Below, piece after piece: positions 11,497 to 24,900 of a stretch of DNA of 64,000 nt. Where the stretch lies: contig NC_058044.1 of the NCBI RefSeq assembly GCF_020085105.1, positions 23,235,206 through 23,299,205 of the forward strand. Direction: 5' to 3'. Numbering within the stretch: position 1 is the stretch's first letter; each line of letters opens with the position of its first letter. The notes under the pieces are model-generated. The model made no database searches. It saw only the letters and a program-made list of their open reading frames with translations, and was not told the DNA's origin. Origin of the DNA: Siniperca chuatsi. Lineage: Eukaryota > Chordata > Actinopteri > Centrarchiformes > Sinipercidae. The translations under genes and the position numbers were made by a program.

Positions 11497-13401
11497 TCAG
11501 TCCAGACTTTTGGGATCGAGTGCCTGGTAGATGGCAGCACACTGGGAGGCATCCTGAGCACTGGACTCTGGACCAGCATCTGGTTCTAAAGACTGCAGCT
11601 TCACTGCAGCCTGAGTAGAGGCAACATCTGCACTTTCTTCATAGTAATCAGCCTGTAAATAAATAAGAATCATCATAAAGACTAATTTAATCTGAGCAGT
11701 AAACGTTAATGCTTAAAACGGTCATTAGAGATAAACATTTGTATCAAAATTAAAATAGGTAAATGACAAAATGGTCACTCACCTTGTTCCCTTCAGGTCC
11801 GTTCTGACCTTCTGAAACAAACAAGCAACGGGAGTCATTCAAATGTTTGTGTGTACATGCACATGTAAATGCACTGTTTGGGTTTAAGATCACACTGTGT
11901 GTGCATGGATGTGTGTGTGTGCACGTGTCATCTCACCCACGGTACTCCGGCAGTGTCTGTAGAATATAAGAGGTATAATGGCACAAACCAGAAGAGCCAG
12001 GCTCACCGAAACAATGATGACCACTGTGGTATCTGCAAACAACAGAGCCAGACAGACATTTGTGCTGGTGACCATCAGTGTTGAGCAGTAGCGGCGCTAC
12101 AAGTCACTAGTTTAACTACATTTCTCAGTAGCGTGATGGTAGCGTCACTGTTTTCTGAATCAAATAGCTTTTCAGTAGTTTAGCTCTTTCATTGATCAAG
12201 TAATGCGGTAGCGTCCACACAAGCTAATGTTACATCTCCCCAAGCATTTCGAGTAAACTTGAGCATTTCTGAAGCTCAAGTGCAGCAGAGCTTTCTGCTG
12301 CGGTCTGCAATAAAACTGCTAAGGGTCATTACACAACATTTACACATACATGAAAAATATAGTAGTTAGCCACCTCCTGACAGAAAGGTGATATATCTTT
12401 GCCATGATTACTCGTGAGATTTCTGTTATAATAAACTTTACAGACTGATTTAAGATCAGCTCAAACTCACAGCAACCAGCACTTACAGCTATAACAAAGG
12501 CTTTACTTGTTGGCTAATAACTCTTGAACCATAAGGCCTAGAGGGTCTCAAGTTTAATGCACTATGCATTCAGTACAAATTTTATTCAAATTGTTGATTG
12601 CTAAAATTAAGAGGAAAGTATGCCATACACTGATTTGTTGAGTCTTTTTCATGAGCACAGCCCTTAGATAAAAAAGACTCCTATAATAAGTGTGAGAAAA
12701 AGTTACAAATCTCCTCCTGACGTGTTTTAAGATGCATACAATTCTTCACATCTTCTTTGAATAATGTGTCCGATGTGACTTTTTCATTTAAAAAAACTTA
12801 AATTCACTTGTTAAAAAATTCTATAAATCTACTTCAGGATCTATGAATATGCAAATATTTTTCATTTCAAAAGTTTAACTACTGGACACAACACATCTCC
12901 TACTTAACTGAAAAGTCCATTCTCAGTTTACGTGCACTGGAGGCGTGTAAACTGCCTCAACTTGCTGGATACTGGACCATGATTGGCTTCCAGACTAGCA
13001 TCATCTCGTACTTACACGTGCACAGTGAAGCTCAAACATCCAAGTGAAGGAAGAGTAAGCAAAACACATTTTTAAGTTATTATCCAAACTGACAAAGCCA
13101 TTATTATTAAGCTGAATTACAACATGTAAAACATTGTTTTGCTGTTTTGAAGTTTGCTATACGAGACCAGCTGATAAAAATTTGAAATACCTGAGAGTTT
13201 GGTTGCTGCTTGCTGGTTTTTCTTCTTCTCTGTAGCGGGCAGGGTTAATGCTGCTCGTGGCGGTTCAGTGCTGGATGGAAAGCTGCCTCGGGGCTGAGTT
13301 TGTGCTTCAGTCTGCAGGGTGGTGGTGGAGGGAGGAGATCCAGAGGGCACAGTGGAAGCTTTGAGAGCACAGGACGGAGGATGACTGGCGAGGAATAGTG
13401 T

Positions 13402-13442
<41 letters not shown>

Positions 13443-16177
13443 CATGTGAAATTATTACTGCCTTCACATCACAAGTTATACAGTAGGCTACACGTGTTAA
13501 TTTCAGACTTCCCATGCAAAACAAGAACGGGCTGTCAGCTACATAAATATTCTGGTAGGCTCAGTATGTTTAAGACCTCAACACCAGATTTAAATGACCT
13601 CGTAAAAGTCTAACAACAAATTGATCATCTTTATGTGGTTGGTTTTAGCCTGCGGACAGAATCAGTAGTATTTACGAGACAAGGAGTTTCCAGGGTTTAA
13701 CAGTCCCACAGTCTAGACAACATGACCTAATAATTATGTTACAGTAACCTATACAGTTAACACTTTGAGCTTTGTTTCATACAAAATTACCGATCCTTAA
13801 AAGAAGATAGATTGTTCATTGTTATCCCAAAACATCCCATTACCTGCAGGAACTTTTATGCATCCAACCAAAAACTTACCATCTAGGACTATGAGATTGA
13901 CCTCCGGGTACAAAACATTTAAAGTTTTCCCCACTCCACAGTGATATCTCCCTGCGTCCGCCCTCTTCAGCCTCTTTATGGTCACGTTGAAGGCTCCTCT
14001 GTTGACCGTCACGCTGTATCTCCCTCGCCGTGTGACTTCCAACCTCCTCCTCTCAGTCTGAATGAGAATGTTTTCCCTGGAGCAGACTTCTTTGCAGAAG
14101 TACATGTTGTAGTTTTCAGAGCTGTTGGTCCAGCTACCAGAGCAGTAGATGGAGACCTCTCCTCCAACATGGCCGCTCACCTCCAGCACTGCTGAGGCCT
14201 CCACACACACAACTGCAGAATAAAACAAAGGGTCTGGTTACAGCTGTTGATTACAGTATCTGTAGTTAGATGGATTGAAATCACCACAATATCACAGTAC
14301 CTCTGCTTGCAAAGTAATTATGTAACAGTTTCTGAGAAGCGATGCACACAGTCCTAGTCATATCTCCTTTATATTCTGTAGTGATTTCTTTCCTTTTTTT
14401 AAACCTGCAATTCTTTGGCAATTTGGGGAACAGCATTCATAAACCGTCATCTTTTAAGTTGATATTAGATTCAACTTTATTGTCATTACACATGTACAAG
14501 TACAGGGCAATGAAATGCAGTTTAGGTCTAACCAGAAGTGCAATAAGCAAGTGCAGGATATAAAGAGTGTGCATAAATGCAGGATAGAGCAGTATTATGA
14601 AAACATATGGAGAACTTGTTAGCAAACAGTTGCTTATTCACACATCCAACAGTCCAGCGGAGCAACATTAACATTCATTTAAAGTCGTGAAGTCCACGAT
14701 GCTATGAGAGTGGAGAGAGTGAACCACAACAGTAAAGAAACCTAAACAATGAGCTGAAACTCACTATAAAGCTCCGTAAAGCTGAATGGAGCCGCAGATT
14801 CAGGTGATAATTCTCTCTAGGTTCATCACTACGAGCGACCCCTTTCACTGTGTTTTGCACTCTTTTCACTTTGTCATTTGATACATTATTATTAGGAAAA
14901 ATATCGATTATAGCCACTTTCACTTTTATAGTACTCATGATTCGATTCCTCTGTTAGCTTTACTTACTTTATCAATACCAGTGCAACCAGATCAATTTTG
15001 CTGTTCTTTTCAACATTTTTTGTAAATTAAATTGAAAAAAGAAACAAAGATAGTTTAAGCTTGGTTTGGTTTGAATGTGTGTGGACAGCCTCTCCTTTTC
15101 CTTTCTGTCTGTTTCTTGTCCTACAGCTGAAACCAACTGGGGTTGGCTGTGCACACTATGCACCTTTTTTGCTTGGTTTGAATTGTGGCCATTAACCATT
15201 GGGTTCACCCACTATTCTTGACTTATGGAAGTCATCAGTATATTTTTATATTATCTCATGTATGTGCAATGAGGAATTCATTCAACTATGTTATCACTCC
15301 CACAATTACAGATGAGTGACAAATTAAAGGAAAAACCAACATGAAGTGTCTTAGTATGGAGTCAGGCCACCATAAGCCTCCAGAACAGCTTCAGTGCTCC
15401 TTGCTGAGTCTGTGGAACTTTGCTGGAGGGGTGAACACCATTCCTCCACAAGATATTCCCTCATTTATATATACAACCTGTATTACCTGAGGTAATCTCA
15501 TTGAGATCAAGAGAGACCTGAGTACAGCAGACAGAAAGACAAACAAACATAGCTAGACATAACAAAATGACATATAGTCACAGACATCACTAAATAGATT
15601 AGAAGATTTTCTATAAAGTTTATATTAAATCATTTGGTGTCATGGTGATGGTGGTGGAGAGCATCGGTTGGTCCAATGTATTATAAAATGAAAAAAGCTC
15701 TGCAGCCACTATTTCTACCATATTACAAAAAAGCAGTTTGAGTCTATACAGCAACAACGTCTTAATTGTTTAATTCAGCAGAATCGCTTATTGGTTGTTT
15801 TTCTGTCAATAAAACAATCGTAAAAAATTGCAATTCAATTAAGTACAGATTCCATACGCTCAAACTATTTTAGATGTTTAAGGAATTGTTGGAGACAACC
15901 ACCACAACTTCAGAGTTACTGTAATGGATTCATTTTCACCTAAGAAAACACCATATACCATCAATGCAGTTCATCAAAAAATTTACACTTTCACAAATTT
16001 ATTTAGCAAGAGCTCATAAACGACTGTAAGGCTGAAGATTTCCTCCCATTCACATATAAGTAAATAATATATTTAGAATGTAACTTTTACAAAGAAAACA
16101 TACTGATATGAATGGTTTTAAATACATCAAAACTCACCTGAGAAGCAGCAAAACAAGACGACATGAAGAATCTTCAT
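11497..16177 (-). CDS. CD300/pIgR-like receptor C, complete (273 aa)
   Basis: Type I receptor with one Ig-V domain. Exons on minus: 16138-16177 signal peptide (MKILHVVLFCCFS), 13880-14212 Ig-V, 13191-13358 stalk (56 aa, rich in Ser, Thr and Pro, so probably O-glycosylated), 11937-12032 transmembrane (VVIIVSVSLALLVCAIIPL then YRHCR), 11783-11811 a 29-nt tail exon, 11497-11652 last exon. Phases agree at each join and the total is 822 nt. The V domain has the two-disulphide cysteine set (IYC, FCKEVC, YHC) and the ADAGRYHC motif. The tail has DYYEES and ends with AAIYQALDPKSLD, a YxxL motif near the C-terminus often found in fish immune receptors; its -2 residue is Ala, so it is not a strict ITIM. 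The membrane segment is uncharged. The gene shares design and orientation with receptors A and B and was probably made by tandem duplication. Confidence 0.83.
12033..13190. other. Intron of receptor C with MITE-like sequence
   Basis: From about 12,076 the sequence CAGTGTTGAGCAGTAGCGGC resembles the left end of a teleost hAT-type element (CAGTGTTGGGCAGTA family); its right end could not be placed. The rest is AT-rich with no exon seen. Confidence 0.45.
13398..13440. repeat. (GT)n microsatellite
   Basis: GT tract in the intron just upstream (in gene direction) of the stalk exon of receptor C. It produces spurious Thr-His frames on minus. Confidence 0.95.
14213..16137. other. First intron of receptor C
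   Basis: It holds repeat fragments: about 14,720-14,890 is the reverse complement of the sequence at 62,830-62,920 (shared GCTGAAACTCAC... and TCACCTGAATCTGC), and about 15,300-15,460 looks like a common teleost repeat (GGAAAAACCAACATGAAGTG, then CCAGAACAGCTTCAGTG). No coding exon seen. Confidence 0.5.
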
Positions 16178-18828
16178 TCTCTATCCAAGTTAAAAACAAA
16201 CCAAGTAAAGGAAAAATTTAGCCCAGCAGTATCAGAAAAAAAAATCAGTGGTCTGCTTCAAATTAGTCATCTGATTCAGTGCCATAAAACATGAGTGTCT
16301 TAAAGATCCAGAAAAGCTACAAAGATGTGATTGTGCAGCAGATGGTTGCAGCAGCTGTTTTGTCTTCAGCTCCTGTGATCAGTAAATGAGCATGATTCTG
16401 TTTTACAAAGCCTCTTTAGCTATTTTTTTTAAAAACACAGAATATACAGTATACTGTAGGTCCCCAGCCCCCTTCTCTCTTTTACGCTGCTCTGAAGAAC
16501 CAGCTCATGACTGTGATGCAGTATAACTCTTCTTTATTGTTCAGGCTGTTGCAGCTGGCTCTGTGTGCCTCTGTGCATCTGGGGTACATGAAGCTGGAGG
16601 GCATCAAACTTAACAAGCAGTCTGCTGACTGTGTCACGGGTGTCAGAGGACAGCAAGGTTACCAGTCAAACCACACTTACTTCAGCAAATCAGGCTTATT
16701 TTCAGCTAATTTTGTTTTATATAGCAGGTTTAAGTTTGCTCTAAGTTACTATGGAAACCTATTGATCCAATCAGGCTTGGTTTTGGATTAACCGCACCAA
16801 AGCAGGGCCGCTATATACTAGATTTTGACCTAGTCTTGTTAGGCTTAGCTTTAGCTCGGGCTTAAACTATGTTACAACCTACCAGTCAGACACAGTGTTT
16901 CCCCCTAAGGGACTGTACCAAAATTATTGGTGTGAGGAGGAGGGGCTGAATCTTATATTTCATTTTATAAAAAAGCAAGGCCGTCCCCACCATTATTAAT
17001 ATTTTCTTTGGGCTCTCCCCTTGACTTAGAAAAGACATAAAGCAGGGGGAAATAGCTAGCCTGGCTATGTCCAAAGGTAAAAAAAAAAAAATAATAAATC
17101 CACCTGAGCATCTTTGCTAATTAACACAATATACAAAAAGTGTAAAAACATCAATTTGCTGTATTATGGGTGGTTAGCCAGACTAGCTGCTCCCACTGTT
17201 TCCAGTCTTTGTGCTATAAGCTAAACAGCTGCTGGCTCCAGATTCATATTGAACAGATATGAGAAAGGTATTTACTTGCATCTTCTCATGGAATGAGCGC
17301 ATTTCCAGAATTGTCTGAAAACTATTGCTTTAAGACGTGTATTTGCGAGCATGACAATCACAATCAGTCTGGAAGCTAATCACAGTCCAATTTGTAACTT
17401 ACACATGTGTGATGTGGAAACATGAAGCATCCACAGTATTCCAGCAACCTACAGTTTAATACAGAGAGAAATCTATTGGAAGTGTATAACAGTATTTATT
17501 GTGGTCAGCAAAAGAGAATGGCAATTAGACCCAGTCTTTGGTCAGATATGGTGACATATTTGATAATGTGGAACAGTGTAAATGAAATTCACTCATAGAG
17601 GAATAGAGGCAAAACATGAGAGAAAATATCTTCCATACTGAACTTTTGCCAAAGCTTCATTATATGCTTCTAAATCACTAGAAACATACTTTTGTATGAT
17701 TTAGGATGAAACAAGGTCACTTTCAAAAGCCACTGCAGAAATCATGAGCTATAACCCTCTGCCTGCCAGGGGCAACGTTGTCCCTTAGGCCGCATGCAGG
17801 ATAGAGAAAACATCCCACAGACGTAGCTTCACTGCCTCACTGACTCTGGTGTCAGCAGGGGAAAGTCACAGTTACTGAAGAACTGCACAGCGCTAAAACA
17901 AAGTGTGGAGACAGGTCTGGCTGTGCGAGACTACTGAAGAACTGGAAGGTAAACAGACTGTACTTGTATAGCGCCTCTCTAGTCTTCCAACCACTCAAAG
18001 CACTTTACACTACGTCATTCACACACTGATGGCAAGTGCCAACTGTTCATCGGTACAAAGAAACCAACTCATTCACACACACTGGGATCACCGGGACTGA
18101 ACCATCAATCTTCCGATTAGAGGACAACCTGCTCTACCTCTAAGCCACAGCTGCCTCACAGCCAGCAGGCCATTCTGGTTAATATTTACAGCAGCTGTTT
18201 TAATTTCTTTATTGTTCTTTCCATAACGATGGTTAAAAATTCAGTGAAATAAGAACCAACATCAGTCACCCAACAACTTTTCATTTGGACGTAAAGTTGT
18301 CATTGTTCACTGCATGAGCTACAATGCTGGTCATTCAAACAAATATAAAATCTCTCTCCACATCCTAGAAGCGTAGGTTTCTCAGTCCAGAAATCTTTTT
18401 CTCCAGCAGTGTACACTTTACATACTTAAGATGGAACACTTATAAACAAGTCAATGTAAAATCTTCATGTTGCAATTTCATACAAAAAAAGAAAACATCT
18501 TTCTCAGAGAACCTTTATTACCAACAAAACAGTTCCCACAGAATAGAGCACATATATTTTATATATTATAATACAGTTATATTCATCAAAATATATTCTT
18601 ATTTAGTAAACCAATCACCAAACAATGTCTGTTATATTTACATTCTAGCCTGTGAAATGCTGCAGTCATTCATGGTAAGAATCTTCCCAAGGTGGTTTTT
18701 ACACTATGGTTACAGTGTACACACAGAGCAATCTGTCCCATGAGTCTGTCCTTTATTGTCTGATGTTGGCAAAATAGTTGGCAGTTTAGTGTGATAATTC
18801 TAAAGACCTGGCGGTCCGTTGGTCTTGT
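16178..18828. other. Spacer between receptor C and dnajb1
   Basis: Holds a degraded hairpin-family copy (about 17,030-17,240), a dispersed repeat (17,951-18,168) and the likely dnajb1 3' UTR. A candidate dnajb1 polyadenylation signal (AATAAA on minus) lies at 18,522-18,527. No other gene recognised. Confidence 0.5.
17951..18168 (-). repeat. Dispersed teleost repeat
   Basis: Contains CTTGTATAGCGCCTCTCTAG and CAAAGCACTTTACACTAC followed by a conserved tail (ACTGGGATCACCGGGACTGA). This wording recurs across fish genomes (recognised from memory). No coding capacity; the family name is not certain. Confidence 0.55.
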
Positions 18829-21826
18829 TTAAGATCGCGGGAGGACCTGAGCGATGGTGTCCCGGGCGCTCTGGCTGAGCCTTTCTGGGAACTTGACTTC
18901 ATACTCCACTATTAGGTCACCTCGACGATCGGGGCGCTTGGGATAAGGCAGCCCCTCGCCACTGACGCGTCGCTTCATCCCTGGCTGCACGATATCTGTG
19001 GTCGACACCGTCACCGTTCTGCCTTCCAGTGTGGGTGCATTGACTGTGCAGCCACACAAGGCCTGATGGGACAGAAGGGGAAATAAAAGGGAAAAAAAAC
19101 ATGAATTAACATCATGAATAGGCACTAATGGGAATTTCATTCTACTCTGGATTTTTAGCAGATAACAATTCTTTGGTTTGTTTTCAAGCACTTTTACAAG
19201 GTGTTTTTTAAGAACAAAAAGTGACTAAAAATGTAATCTTAACTTACATCTCTGAGTGAGATCTTTGCTGTGTAAACGATATCAGAGCCCTCACGTTTGA
19301 AAACCGGATGTGTCTTGTCCTTCAACACAAAGACCACGTCAGCTGGAATGTTTGTGGGAGTCTCGTCCCCCTCTTTGGGAAATGTGATTTTCGTGCCCTC
19401 TTTCCACCCCTTCTTTATCTGCACCTCCAGGATTTTATCTTCTGTCCTTATCGTTCGCCCGTCGGGGTTCAGCCTTTTACGAGAGATCTTCATTTTCTTT
19501 GTGCAACCTGACAGAACTTCCTCCAACGTCACCTGGAGATCGTGAACCACAGGGGGGTCTTGGTGCTTCTTTACAACGCTACTGTGACCGCCCATTCCTC
19601 CCATACCAGTGCTGAAGGAGCGAGGGAACCCGCCGCCCATTCCACCGCCGCCCATCCCAAAGCGGGCAAAGGGGTCGTCAGTGTCCATGTCCTCATCCAT
19701 GCCTCCATTGCGGGCACCAAAGAACTGTCCGAAGGGGTTCCGTCCACCGAAGAACTCTTCAAAGATGACATGAGGGTCGCCCTGGAAGCTGTAGCTGAAG
19801 GTGCCAGGACCACCACCACCTGAGGGGCCCCCGCCTTTCAGACCTGAGTGAGAGAAACAATCCATTAATATATTTATCACTAACAAGGACTGAATCTTTG
19901 TGTAGTATATTCTTTAATTGTGCAGTTTTATTGCTATGGAGATGAGTGTCATTCATAAGAGAGAAACTTATATAACTACAACTACTTTTTATGTCCTTTT
20001 ACTTGATGCATAGTGCGTATGATATTAACGTCCCAATTGATTTTTCCCCCAAATTGCTCGTTAGGTTTATATATGCTCTGGTTTCTTTCTTACTTTTGTT
20101 TCTGCAAACATGCCACAATGTAAAGGAGTGAACCAGACGCAAAGCATTATGAGTGGAAAGGAGTGGCTAAGAAAAAAGGGCGACAGCAAAACATTTTTCA
20201 ATTACAATTGACAACACAAGCAGTCGAGTTTATCGTAAAGTGCTCTGTAAATTCATCGACACAATAAACAAACACCAAAAAAGTCCCTCCGTGTTACTAT
20301 TTTAGATCTCTTCCCTATTAGTTTGAGGTCGACCGCTTATTGAGTGCAGGCATACTGACTGCTGCCCAAAATAAGAACAAGTGGCTGGACAGGACACACA
20401 CTGATATGAAACCCCACAACAACAATAGTGACCTAGCCATTCTACCAGAAATTCATTAAGACTTGATATTTGTTCTGCGTCTTCGTCTTGGCTTGATTAC
20501 AAATCAGTAGGAAAGTGTTTATGAGTGCAAAATGAACTGCGGCAAAACCCTCTTTTAAAAGTATGATAAACAGGCCCTGAAACCTTCAACTTCACTCTAT
20601 ACAGACACCACCATAACAAACGTGGTACAAGCCTACAAAAATCTACAGCAGTAACTGTTGTGGCAGTTGTCAAGTTACTTGTCAGCCTCCTTATTTGGAA
20701 ATGTTCTTAGCTAAGACATAACCAGGATGAATGTATGGGATAAACGTGACTTGCACAGATTGTTTTATAGTGTTGTCATAAAAATTATTACGATTATTTT
20801 GATTATATGCTAATGTTTTATTGTAAATGAGCATTGTTATTAAGTGAGGGCAAAACATGAGATCCATGCAAACCTGTGGAATGTTGATCCAAATGATGCT
20901 GTTGCCATGGTAACACATCAGGCGCCATATTGGAGAGACTTATCTCCAGTCATAAGTCAACATCTCAAGTGTAATATAGGAGGCATTTATAAGTCTTTTA
21001 CTTCAAGATTTCTTACGTTCATCTACACGTATATATGTTTTTGAATCATCGTGTCCTCCCTTAAGTTGCCATAGTAACTAAACAGGTATGAGTAATAAGA
21101 AGTATTTCAGTACATTTCTGTAACACTGCCCCCACCTGTCAGGTTTCCATGCAACAAAATGAACACTGACTTCAGTGACGACAGCATTAAAACATCCAAA
21201 TGCAAGCACGCTGTACGCTAATCCCCGCCCCCTCCTGGCGTCACGGACCTCTCTAGAGCCTCTCCTGAACTCAGCTTCACCTATTTTCAATTTTAGACTG
21301 TCGTTGAGTTCCTGTAGAAACATGTAATGTGAGTTTTCCTGTCCACAGAGCCTCGCCTCTCCTGGCTCAGAAACAAGCCTTTTGACTGAAGGACAGAGCA
21401 GAGGGGAGCTGGGAGCGCCATTACGCACACGACGACATTAGCGTCTGTTTGGTCCCATGCACGTTAGATATCGTTACCTTTTAGTCAAGCATATTATCTT
21501 ATTGAGGTCCACAGAATCGCATAACACGGCGTTAACCTAACGCTGGCTAGTTTCACTCCCAGAATCGTGTCATTAACGGCACTGTTGATTGAATGATTCC
21601 CAAGTTCAACCTTACCTTCTTCACCATAACGGTCGTAGATGTCCTTTTTCTTTGGGTCGCTCAAAACGTCGTAAGCCTCAGCGATTTCTTTAAATTTCTC
21701 CTCGGCTCCCGGTGACTTGTTTTTGTCGGGGTGATAGCGCAGAGCCTGCTTACGATAAGCTTTCTTTATATCATCCTCCGACGCTCCTCTTTTAATTCCC
21801 AAAATGTCGTAGTAGTCTTTACCCAT
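18829..21826 (-). CDS. dnajb1: DnaJ homolog subfamily B member 1 (Hsp40), complete
   Basis: Type II J-protein co-chaperone: it delivers unfolded clients to Hsp70 and stimulates its ATPase in cytosol and nucleus. Exons on minus: 21616-21826, 19248-19843, 18829-19062, phase consistent, 1041 nt, 346 aa (human 340). The J domain is residues 1-70 with the HPD motif at 32-34 (RYHPDKNK). Then comes a Gly/Phe-rich region ([18 protein letters not shown], many GG and GMGG), and two C-terminal beta-sandwich client domains starting near [18 protein letters not shown]. The C-terminus ends [11 protein letters not shown]. The first exon holds exactly the J domain. Upstream there is a heat-shock element and TATA box, so heat induction is expected. 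Whether this is the a or b fish paralogue cannot be told here. Confidence 0.97.
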
Positions 21827-21929
21827 TCTGACAATCCGGCAGCCTCTTTAGTAAACGGAAACGGCTGTATATGAACTTAAGTGGCACGTCCTCTGTCTCA
21901 ACTCAGAGCGCTGCGCCCCGAATATTTTC

Positions 21930-21935
21930 TTTATA
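21930..21935 (-). promoter_or_regulatory. TATA box of dnajb1
   Basis: TATAAA on the minus strand, about 104 bp upstream of the ATG at 21826. With the adjacent heat-shock element it forms a classic compact stress promoter; transcription should start near 21,900. Confidence 0.8.
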
Positions 21936-21943
21936 AACAGCGC

Positions 21944-21963
21944 GGAAACTTCCAGAGTTTTCC
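21944..21963 (-). promoter_or_regulatory. Heat-shock element of dnajb1 (four inverted units)
   Basis: Reads GAA-nn-TTC-nn-GAG-nn-TTC: four alternating pentamer cores at exact 5-bp spacing (GAA 21945-47, TTC 21950-52, GAG 21955-57, TTC 21960-62). This fits binding by trimeric HSF1. It lies about 10 bp upstream of the TATA box and 118 bp upstream of the dnajb1 start codon. Confidence 0.88.
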
Positions 21964-24900
21964 ATAACCAGCCCGAACAGCCTCAACGGTGACAGCCCGC
22001 GAGGACACGCCCAGCGGGACGTCACGTCGCGCTGCCTTCACGTGCTGTCGGAAATATTAAAATTATATTCCAGTACATGCCTTATCAGTGGCCCAACACT
22101 CGGTAGGGCTATAAACACCACAACTAGAACATGCAGGCAACATGGATGGTAGGCACAGGCTATCTTTTTAAACAAGCATGTAATACGCTCAACTTTATTC
22201 ATAAAGGAAAAACAGGTTCCATGCCTAACTTTACAAGCCCTATGGACATTACTGACATGGCAGACCAAAGAGCTAATACCATGAACAATGGATAAACCAC
22301 AAGAAACAATAGCCTAGACACAAGCTATGTGCAAGCCTTGTGCAAAAACAAAAACAAAAAAAGACAGAATCCCTCACTCAACCTTACCATACCAAAATGA
22401 AACTGTGGATAGATTGCTGGAAGGAGCTTTTGTTATGCTTGGGTGTGACCCAGATTCAAGACTACTAATCCTCTGCATACTGGCTAATAGTGCGCTGCAC
22501 AACAGGGAGAAGTAGGGCTTAACATTGTGGCACTTTACCTTTATTTGGGGAAAGGTCCTCCAAAACAAACATTTCCAATCTGATCACCTTTTCGTAGACC
22601 TGTTACTTGAGTAAAACATACATACTTTTAATGAAGTATAAATGTAAATTTTATCTGGCTTGTTCAAATCTGTTTTCAAGTACATGCAAGATGGCTTCAC
22701 ATTCTGTATGGAAGTTGAAATATGACAGGCAAGAACCATAGAACAAAAGATAGCTGCCATCTTACTATCTTAAGAAATAACGCTTCCACACCTCAGGATG
22801 GGCGGTAACTGACAGATGTTGCACATTTTCTATAGTTAAATCTGAAACTTGCGTGGAAATAATATTACAGCAGGATAAACAGATCCATATAATCAATATT
22901 TAAATCTAAGCTCAACTGCTGCTGACTCAGTCAAAACTGCAATATTGAAAAGAAAAGAAATCTTAAACGTACAGGCTTAACATGTACAGGTTGATTACCA
23001 CTTACTTTGGTGATTTAGTCACATGTTATTAAAGATGCTTCATGATACTGTAAATGTCCATCCTGTCTGTCCTCAGAATCAGCACCACTTTCTCTGCATA
23101 GAGCTTTTGTTTTAATCTCCTTAACCCCACATGTTGATTGTGGGTTAGTTGCTGCTCTGTGCACACAAGAGGACACAGAGATTCTGATTCAACAAAACAA
23201 ATAAAAAAATGCTGCGCCAAATGCGCATGTAGATGTACAGATAAAGCCTCACTCTCACCACTGGAGCTGTCTCCCTTTTTTTCTATGTAGCCAATTTCTT
23301 GGGTGGTTTTGGGCTATTTAAAGTGAATTTGAAAAGTGCTATTTTTTGTACTATTAATTTGCTATGGCCAGCTGTGTTCAGTGGCTCCTCTAAACATTTA
23401 ACTGAGCTGAAGGTATGCAGTCATGTCAGGATGTTTAGGAAACCATATATATTTTTATCCTTCAAATTCAACATAATTTTCATACTTGAACCACAACAGA
23501 ACAGAATACATCTGCAGGCACTTGAACAGAAACTGTTACATTTATTTTAATCAGGACGTGGGGCTGCACCCTCCACAGCACCCCCTATCCCATGCTAAAG
23601 TCAAAAAAATGTAATTTATATATTCCCATTTTGTTTGATATATGTTCTATAACACTGCTCTGCATGACTTTTAAAGTACAAACAGGTGACAGGTGTATGA
23701 GCAGCACTTGAAGGCAGCATTTCAGATTCAATGTACAACACACATACATGCTTCGCTCTTATCCGCTCTTACACACAAATGTATGTCAGAGATTTCTTGG
23801 GACTGGGACAGGTAACACTGCACAGTCAGTGTCAGTGAACACATTGAAAATAGTACCCAATAAGTTACTGAGAGCAAATACAATCAATTACACAACTTTG
23901 TACACCCTTTGGGTAATGGCATGTAGTCAGAAAATGTATTCAGAAAAAATAAACTTAATAGCCCATATGTCTTCTCAAAAAAGTGCTGTAATACACACTC
24001 CCAAGCATGGTCAAACACAGGGACACAAGAAAAGAATCCCAGTAGGAAAGGTTTCAGCTCTCAATTGTGAAAAAATTGGACGGGAACTGTCCCGTCCAAT
24101 TTTTTCACAATTGAGAATGACTTCCGGATGGGAGCCGAAACGTCTTGATTCTGAAAACAGTGTCCAGATGACTACGACTGAAACCTTTTCTACGATAGAA
24201 CACTCCTGGACGAATGAGGGACTACACCTAATCCCAGTAGGCTTTCTTCAGCTGTCCTGTGTTTCATTTTACAACAATTATGGTATTTTAGGGTGTTTTA
24301 AAATGATTCAGTAAATTGCTGTACAAAGTTGAAATTAGCTAGTAAAATAGTGACTACACCATTTGTATGAGATACTTGTCTCTGTCAAAACCTGTTTTTC
24401 AGGGATGAGAGTGGCATCACCAGTTAAAAATTTAAATATCATTGCAGGTGTTAACAGCTCTACAGACCCAACCAAATCACAGTAGGGTCTTTAAGGTGGA
24501 GCTCTGAACAATATTCTTTTAGAAAGGCCATAATTCCTAGTTATGTCCTTGCTTTGGTATATTTTTGGGTATCAATTCAAAGTATCTTCATACACATGTA
24601 GCCCTGTGTATTTAAGTGTATTGGACATCAAAAGTGACAATTATGGCGCCCTTGGAGATATAAGTCCTGCAGGCCAGGCTTCTCTATAGAACATGTATAG
24701 AAATAGATTATTTTATGTTTGGCCAGGAATGTGCCAAAATTGTTATCCCTTAAAATGTGTTTTCACTTTTCACATTGATGTGTCCTCATTTTGTCCTCAC
24801 TGTGTGCTGTTTTGCTACCTACAAGAAAACTATTTTTGGGTAAATGTGCTTATTATAGATTATTAAATGACAATATACCAGGCAAATGGCAAACTTTTTT

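Noticed and set aside
23748-24314. 188-codon open frame on plus
   Set aside because: It runs through the perfect palindrome, so part of its peptide is the reading of an inverted repeat; no domain recognised.
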